Positions 60,099 to 64,000 of a stretch of DNA of 64,000 nt are shown piece by piece. A program made the position numbers and the translations under genes. The stretch lies in assembly GCA_900767675.1 (NCBI GenBank), contig CAAFZX010000026.1:1-64000 (forward strand), written 5' to 3'. Source of the DNA: an uncultured Collinsella sp. GTDB lineage: Bacteria; Actinomycetota; Coriobacteriia; Coriobacteriales; Coriobacteriaceae. The notes under the pieces were generated by a model. That model saw only the letters and a list, made by a program, of their open reading frames with translations. It did not search any database and was not told the origin of the DNA. How positions within the stretch are numbered: position 1 is the first letter of the stretch; each line of letters starts with the position of its first letter.

Positions 60099-62537
60099 AT
60101 GCAATTTAACTATTCCGCGCTTGATAGCTATGAGTTTGAATTGCTTAGTCGTGATGTTGCGCAAAGGCGTACAGGTATTAAGCTGTCCTGCTATACCGAA
60201 GGTAAGGACGGCGGGATAGATGCTTCCGACTATTATTTCGGGCCAGACGCTCACCCCTCGATAGTCGTTCAGGCTAAACGGTGGATTCAGCGAGCATCCT
60301 ATTCTAAGCTTGAGTCAACAATGGTCGCTTTGATTGATCAACTGCATTCTTGCGGCAAACTTCCCTCTAAGAGATTAATATTTGCAGTGGCATCCGGCGT
60401 CTCCGAAGTGTTCCAACAGCGGCTGTCTACCAAGGCTAAATCTCTCGGCGTTTCTAATTTTCAGTTATTAGATTCCGTTAAGTTTGATCAGTTTCTTTCG
60501 GACGAATCTAATTCAGATATTCTACGTAATCACTTTAAGCTATGGATTGCTGGGACTAATGTACTGCAGAACCTGTACAACAGGTCATTTTTTGTGGGCT
60601 GCGATTTATATCTGGCTGATATTGGCGAGCGCAAATCCTTGTTTGTCCAGACTGAACTATTTAATAGGGCGGTCGATATTCTAAAATCAAACCCTTGTCT
60701 ACTCATCACCGGCGATCCAGGTACAGGCAAAACTACACTTACACAAATGCTCGCTCTTCAGATGTCTGCAGATGGTTATCGGGTGCTCTATTCTTCATAC
60801 TATGAATTGGAGAGCGCAATTAGCGCATCTTCGCCTGATTCCGATCTACCTGAACTAATTGTATTAGATGATTTTCTTGGACAAAATTTTCTTGACGTTC
60901 GTCCCGGCTTGATACGTCAGATAAGCCGTTTGCTTTTTATGGTTAAGACATCTGACAAGCGAAAGATAATTCTCAATTCACGCATTTCTATTCTTAACGA
61001 GGCTGATAGGAAGGACGATTTTTTCCATCGCTTAATTCGCCAACTTAATGATCAACTTGTCTATATTGACACCAGTTCCATGGGCTTATTGGATAAAGCC
61101 CGCATATTCCTTTCTAACTTGCGATTCGAAAACGTTCCACAACCATACATAAAGGCCTTGTCTGAGAAAGTCGATAAGGATAAGGCGGGCTGCGTTAAGA
61201 TTTGTGAACACCCCAACTATAATCCTCGCGTGATTGAATATTGTTCACGCCCGGAATTTATTGAGCGATGCGATTTGAACAACTACTATTCAGCGATTGT
61301 TTCACGTCTTAATAACCCAGTTGATATCTGGAAAAACGAATTCGAAGAGCGTCTTGGTGAGGAAGAGAGGGTTCTTGCTTATCAGCTATTTTCGTTCGGA
61401 AGAGGACCCGTAAGGCTGTCGCATTTAAAAACAGCTTTTAATTCCAGAATCAAGCTATCTTCTGGTATCGATTGTTCTATTGATTGCTTTGATCGTGCAA
61501 TCAAGCGTCTTAAGTCGGCAGTCGTAAAAACGGTAATTATCGAGGGCGAGCTGCATGTTGCCATGGTAAACCCTTCTGTTGATGATTACTGCGCCGCCTT
61601 TCTTGCTGAAAATTCCCTAGAGTCTGCATCGATAGTGGAGACAGCAATATATGCCGACCAGCTGGAAACCATCTTTAAGGTTAATACCGACAGATCCGTT
61701 ATCGACGCTCTTAAATTAAGAGCTATTAAAGGCGAAGTTTTATCTCTTGAAGTTGATTGGCCCAGTTCTTGGCTCAATCTCTGTACGGAACATTATGTTT
61801 GTTTTGCATTGCAGCAGATAATTGAACTTCTTACTGATAATGATTCTGAATGGGTTGGATCTCTTCTGGGGGAAATACTTGATTCTGAAAATCCTAAGGC
61901 CTGGGAATCTGCTTCCCTGTTTTTATCGGGCTCAGATCGTGGTGCTTTCTTTAACAGCACATATTATGCGAACTTGTTCTGCTCCAATTTGCGCTTGAGC
62001 CATTTGGCGAAAGGCACAAGCTTTTTATTGGCCTATAACCTATTAGAAAGCCTTGAAAAGGCCCAGAAGATACTGAATATCTCCAATAAAGCATCTGATC
62101 GTCTATTACTTGCACTTAAGGCCGAGGCGGATCGCTGGTTAGCAGAATATGTAATTGATTCCGTAGAGAGCTTTGGCAATGGTCGAGACTGGGAATCTGA
62201 ATATCAACCTTCGATGTACGACTGCTATATCGAGGATTGGGAAACGTTTGTAAAAGAGAAGATCTATGCAGAGCTGGTTAAGGATGTAAATGCACATTCG
62301 GTACTTTGTGGTCTTTGCGACGAGTTGGGTGAATTTCTAACTGAAGATATTTCACTAGACCGGGTAGAAGAAGTGATTGAAGATTATGCCTTCGAATATG
62401 TGTGGGATCTGAGGCTTGAGTATGAGGACGATAGGGATGACCGCGATGACGGCTCTGCGTGCGATTGCCGATATGAAATAGCCCAATATCAAAATGATAC
62501 GAGAGCAGTAGAGAGACTATTCATCGAATCATGCTGA
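60099..62537 (+). CDS. Mrr-type nuclease fused to a STAND (nSTAND3-like) ATPase
   Basis: 812 aa. N-terminal PD-(D/E)XK domain: YEFELLSRDV (10-19), GKDGGIDA with Asp41, and QAK with Lys60, the restriction-endonuclease-like Mrr core. A P-loop ATPase follows: Walker A GDPGTGKTT (205-213), Walker B LIVLDDFLG (253-261). The C-terminal 450 residues are helical, likely a sensor, with an acidic end (YEDDRDDRDD). The layout nuclease-STAND-sensor is that of AVAST-like antiphage proteins, though it is shorter. Start ATG 60099 has GGAG 8 nt upstream; the in-frame ATG 59916 would add 61 Ser-rich residues with no ribosome site. Confidence 0.78.
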   Translation: MQFNYSALDSYEFELLSRDVAQRRTGIKLSCYTEGKDGGIDASDYYFGPDAHPSIVVQAKRWIQRASYSKLESTMVALIDQLHSCGKLPSKRLIFAVASGVSEVFQQRLSTKAKSLGVSNFQLLDSVKFDQFLSDESNSDILRNHFKLWIAGTNVLQNLYNRSFFVGCDLYLADIGERKSLFVQTELFNRAVDILKSNPCLLITGDPGTGKTTLTQMLALQMSADGYRVLYSSYYELESAISASSPDSDLPELIVLDDFLGQNFLDVRPGLIRQISRLLFMVKTSDKRKIILNSRISILNEADRKDDFFHRLIRQLNDQLVYIDTSSMGLLDKARIFLSNLRFENVPQPYIKALSEKVDKDKAGCVKICEHPNYNPRVIEYCSRPEFIERCDLNNYYSAIVSRLNNPVDIWKNEFEERLGEEERVLAYQLFSFGRGPVRLSHLKTAFNSRIKLSSGIDCSIDCFDRAIKRLKSAVVKTVIIEGELHVAMVNPSVDDYCAAFLAENSLESASIVETAIYADQLETIFKVNTDRSVIDALKLRAIKGEVLSLEVDWPSSWLNLCTEHYVCFALQQIIELLTDNDSEWVGSLLGEILDSENPKAWESASLFLSGSDRGAFFNSTYYANLFCSNLRLSHLAKGTSFLLAYNLLESLEKAQKILNISNKASDRLLLALKAEADRWLAEYVIDSVESFGNGRDWESEYQPSMYDCYIEDWETFVKEKIYAELVKDVNAHSVLCGLCDELGEFLTEDISLDRVEEVIEDYAFEYVWDLRLEYEDDRDDRDDGSACDCRYEIAQYQNDTRAVERLFIESC

Positions 62538-62592
62538 TGTGATCGTCTCTTCCACGGAACAAATCACTAAAAGATGATTGCAAATAATATAT

Positions 62593-62625
62593 AGGGCCGG
62601 AGATCTTCAAGATCTCCGGCCCCTT
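62593..62625. terminator. Hairpin terminator after the STAND gene
   Basis: GGGCCGGAGATCTT pairs with AAGATCTCCGGCCC over a single C; near-perfect 14-bp stem 56 bp after the stop. T-run is poor (CTTCAG), but position between converging genes supports termination. Confidence 0.6.
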
Positions 62626-62686
62626 CAGTGTCCTAGCCCAAGAATCATTATCAGAATCGACGTGATTCTAAAAATGGTCAGCAGAC

Positions 62687-62872
62687 CTAGTTGCAGCAAT
62701 AAAAGCAGGGACGGGTATTAGGGTAGATTTCTTTTGCCGAACGAAGGGCCATGCTTGCAGAAGCGTACTTTCCAAGTCGGATGATGCGCGTCGTGCGATT
62801 AAGGCAGCCGCAGTGCTCAGAGTGAACAACATGCCAGTTGTCACTTTCGTTTACATTAATGAAGTAAACCAT
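62687..62872 (-). CDS. Small Cys/His-rich protein
   Basis: 61 aa: MVYFINVNESDNWHVVHSEHC, then CLNRTTRIIRLGKYAS and a C-terminal CFYCCN. The spaced His/Cys residues (HSEHCGC and CFYCC) suggest a zinc site. Small proteins of this pattern (conserved R-I-x-LG, A-x-x-Y and terminal C-x-x-C) recur as unnamed accessory genes. ATG 62872 has GAGGAAG 6 nt upstream; an upstream in-frame ATG at 62902 is less likely. Function unknown. Confidence 0.65.
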   Translation of the reverse strand: MVYFINVNESDNWHVVHSEHCGCLNRTTRIIRLGKYASASMALRSAKEIYPNTRPCFYCCN

Positions 62873-62965
62873 TTTAAACTTCCTCGTGTCGTAAGTTTGC
62901 ATTAATTTTGAGACAGCTTAAAATGGAATAAGCCGCTCCGTACGTCCACGTACTGGTTGGTTTTG

Positions 62966-63002
62966 CATCGGAAGAGTACCAGTCTTCCGATGCATTTTTT
63001 TA
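62966..63002 (+). terminator. Intrinsic-terminator-like hairpin
   Basis: GCATCGGAAGA pairs with TCTTCCGATGC over a 7-nt spacer, followed by ATTTTTTT on the plus strand. It overlaps the end of the minus-strand gene at 63000. On the plus strand it would stop any transcript running rightwards past the STAND gene. Confidence 0.6.
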
Positions 63003-63695
63003 CTCTGCCTGGCTCAATAAAGCCTCCCTCTTTTTGAGTGTGTATAATGCGTCCCTAAATTGCGTGGGGCTAGGCGCTCGCTTGCCCGCGTAGCAGTATT
63101 TCCCCCTTTCTTTCTGCTCTAGAATCCCAGCCTTTTCCAAGGCGCCAACAACTACATAACAACGGTATTCGGATATCTTGCGGCCATATGAATTAGGCGC
63201 CTCAAGTTTGATCTTTTGTAGGTAGTCCTTTACCGCAACTTTACCGTTTCCGACCAGCAACAGGCTAATAAGAGTCTCAAGAAGGTAGGGAAGCTCCTCT
63301 GCCGGAACCATCTTCTTGTAAAACGGTTTTTTATTATCTCCATTTAGCTTTCCGACTTTGTACAGCTTTTCGTTGTGAATGAAATAAAAGGGTGGCTCCT
63401 CGCCGAAGGAAATATTCTTTCCGCGAATAGGATAGTTTTTATACGGGGGATTTGTAACAGTATTGTCGACAGGCTTTGCGGCGACTCGAGCGCAGCTGAG
63501 TTCCAATCCACCCTTTCCGTACTCAGACGCTTTCGCGGAAAGTTTATCTGCAATAGAAAGAGGAGACTCAAGGGCTTTTAGCATATCGATGCCCAGTTCG
63601 GCATCAGTAAGTTGACCAGCAAGAACCTTGGCAGTGACATACTCCTGGGTTGCAACTTTAACCTCGTTTAGGAGAGAGGAAATGCTCTTGTCCAT
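63000..63695 (-). CDS. Uncharacterised accessory protein with possible winged-helix region
   Basis: 231 aa, not recognised. The N-terminal 60 residues are helical (LLNEVKVATQEYVTAKVLAGQL). The centre has ENPPFYF-like beta strands (GEEPPFYFIHNEKLYKVGKL). The C-terminal half reads LPYLLETLISLLLVGNGKVAVKDYLQKIKL...YVVVGALEKAGILEQKERGKYCYAG, which resembles a winged-helix fold. GGAGA precedes the ATG. A TATAAT -10 box and TCGTGTCTG direct repeats lie upstream, consistent with its own regulated promoter. A role as a regulator of the island is possible but unproven. Confidence 0.6.
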   Translation of the reverse strand: MDKSISSLLNEVKVATQEYVTAKVLAGQLTDAELGIDMLKALESPLSIADKLSAKASEYGKGGLELSCARVAAKPVDNTVTNPPYKNYPIRGKNISFGEEPPFYFIHNEKLYKVGKLNGDNKKPFYKKMVPAEELPYLLETLISLLLVGNGKVAVKDYLQKIKLEAPNSYGRKISEYRCYVVVGALEKAGILEQKERGKYCYAGKRAPSPTQFRDALYTLKKREALLSQAE

Positions 63696-63752
63696 GCTGT
63701 TCTCCTTAAATGAGAAGCCTTACACGAATCGTCTAGTTAATGGAAACCACCG

Positions 63753-63781
63753 TCGTGTCTGATGTTCGTGTCTGTATTATA
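63753..63781 (-). promoter_or_regulatory. Promoter with operator-like direct repeats
   Basis: A perfect TATAAT (minus strand, 63776-63781) lies 80 bp before the 63695 start. No good -35 box is visible. TCGTGTCTG occurs twice (63753-63761 and 63766-63774), 13 bp apart, just downstream of the -10 box; a near copy, TTCGTGTCCG, is at about 63956-63965. Confidence 0.4.
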
Positions 63782-64000
63782 CCTCACGTCGCGTCAGTCA
63801 TTTCTGATTACCTAAAATTCCTGTCTGTCCTATATCTTACGTGAGATTCATTGGTCAATGGTCGTTATGCCTGCAGGTTATCCATCGAATCCTGCAATGA
63901 AGAAGACGGCTTGAGTAAGTGCACGTATTCTTCAGTATTCAAAAAACACTATCATTCGTGTCCGTTATGGCTCTCATCATTATACAATTCCAATTCCGAG
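63782..64000. other. Gene-free window edge
   Basis: No credible coding frame or RNA gene is seen in the last 220 bases. It is AT-rich and includes one near copy of the TCGTGTCTG repeat. Confidence 0.4.

Noticed and set aside
1..64000. CRISPR arrays, insertion sequences or prophage genes
   Set aside because: No regularly spaced direct repeats, transposase, integrase or phage structural genes are seen in any frame; the palindromes lack adjacent transposase genes.

Overview
The window looks like a chromosomal segment of a gut Coriobacteriia (Actinomycetota), most like Collinsella. This is inferred from the roughly 60% GC housekeeping genes with C/G-ending codons, the mixture of HPr/Enzyme I sugar metabolism with a complete glycogen gene set, and the protein sequences. 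No ribosomal RNA, insertion sequence, prophage or CRISPR array is visible.

Layout. 1-4550: HPr, Enzyme I and two tandem PfkB sugar-phosphate kinases (+). 4641-8525: CCA-adding enzyme, two identical tRNA-Glu genes, a flippase-like membrane protein and a TetR regulator (+). 8568-18850: mostly minus-strand genes: a radical SAM protein, a MacAB-like efflux set, an L,D-transpeptidase, L-serine ammonia-lyase and SAM synthetase. 19119-26334: gltX, priA, def, fmt, rsmB (+). 26417-39819 (-): an FmdB zinc ribbon and a glycogen locus read glgB, glgP, glgC, glgD, glgA, then a fused GH13-GH77 enzyme. It therefore holds synthesis (GlgC/D, GlgA, GlgB) and breakdown (GlgP, GH13-MalQ). GlgA and GlgB carry long Lys/Ala/Thr-rich histone-H1-like tails. 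40151-41717: a HAD phosphatase, thiamine pyrophosphokinase and tRNA-Ala.

41718-55829 is a surface polysaccharide locus. It opens with a structured leader and a NusG paralogue (LoaP type). These are followed by an initiating sugar-phosphate transferase, several glycosyltransferases, a heparinase II/III-like protein, a CapK-like adenylate-forming enzyme, UDP-ManNAc dehydrogenase, Wzy, Wzx and UDP-GlcNAc 2-epimerase. Base composition is mosaic, changing even inside one gene, as expected of a recombining capsule locus.

55850-63695 is an AT-richer accessory island. Two genes (a DUF6932-like nucleotidyltransferase-fold protein and an unknown 331-aa protein) ride on the end of the capsule operon and stop at a strong terminator. 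Next come a membrane YobI-like P-loop ATPase and an Mrr-nuclease/STAND-ATPase fusion, which make a candidate anti-phage module. Two minus-strand orphans follow. Scattered between the housekeeping genes are six long palindromes. Two of them share a conserved, covarying core but have unrelated outer arms, which may be an undescribed class of intergenic element.
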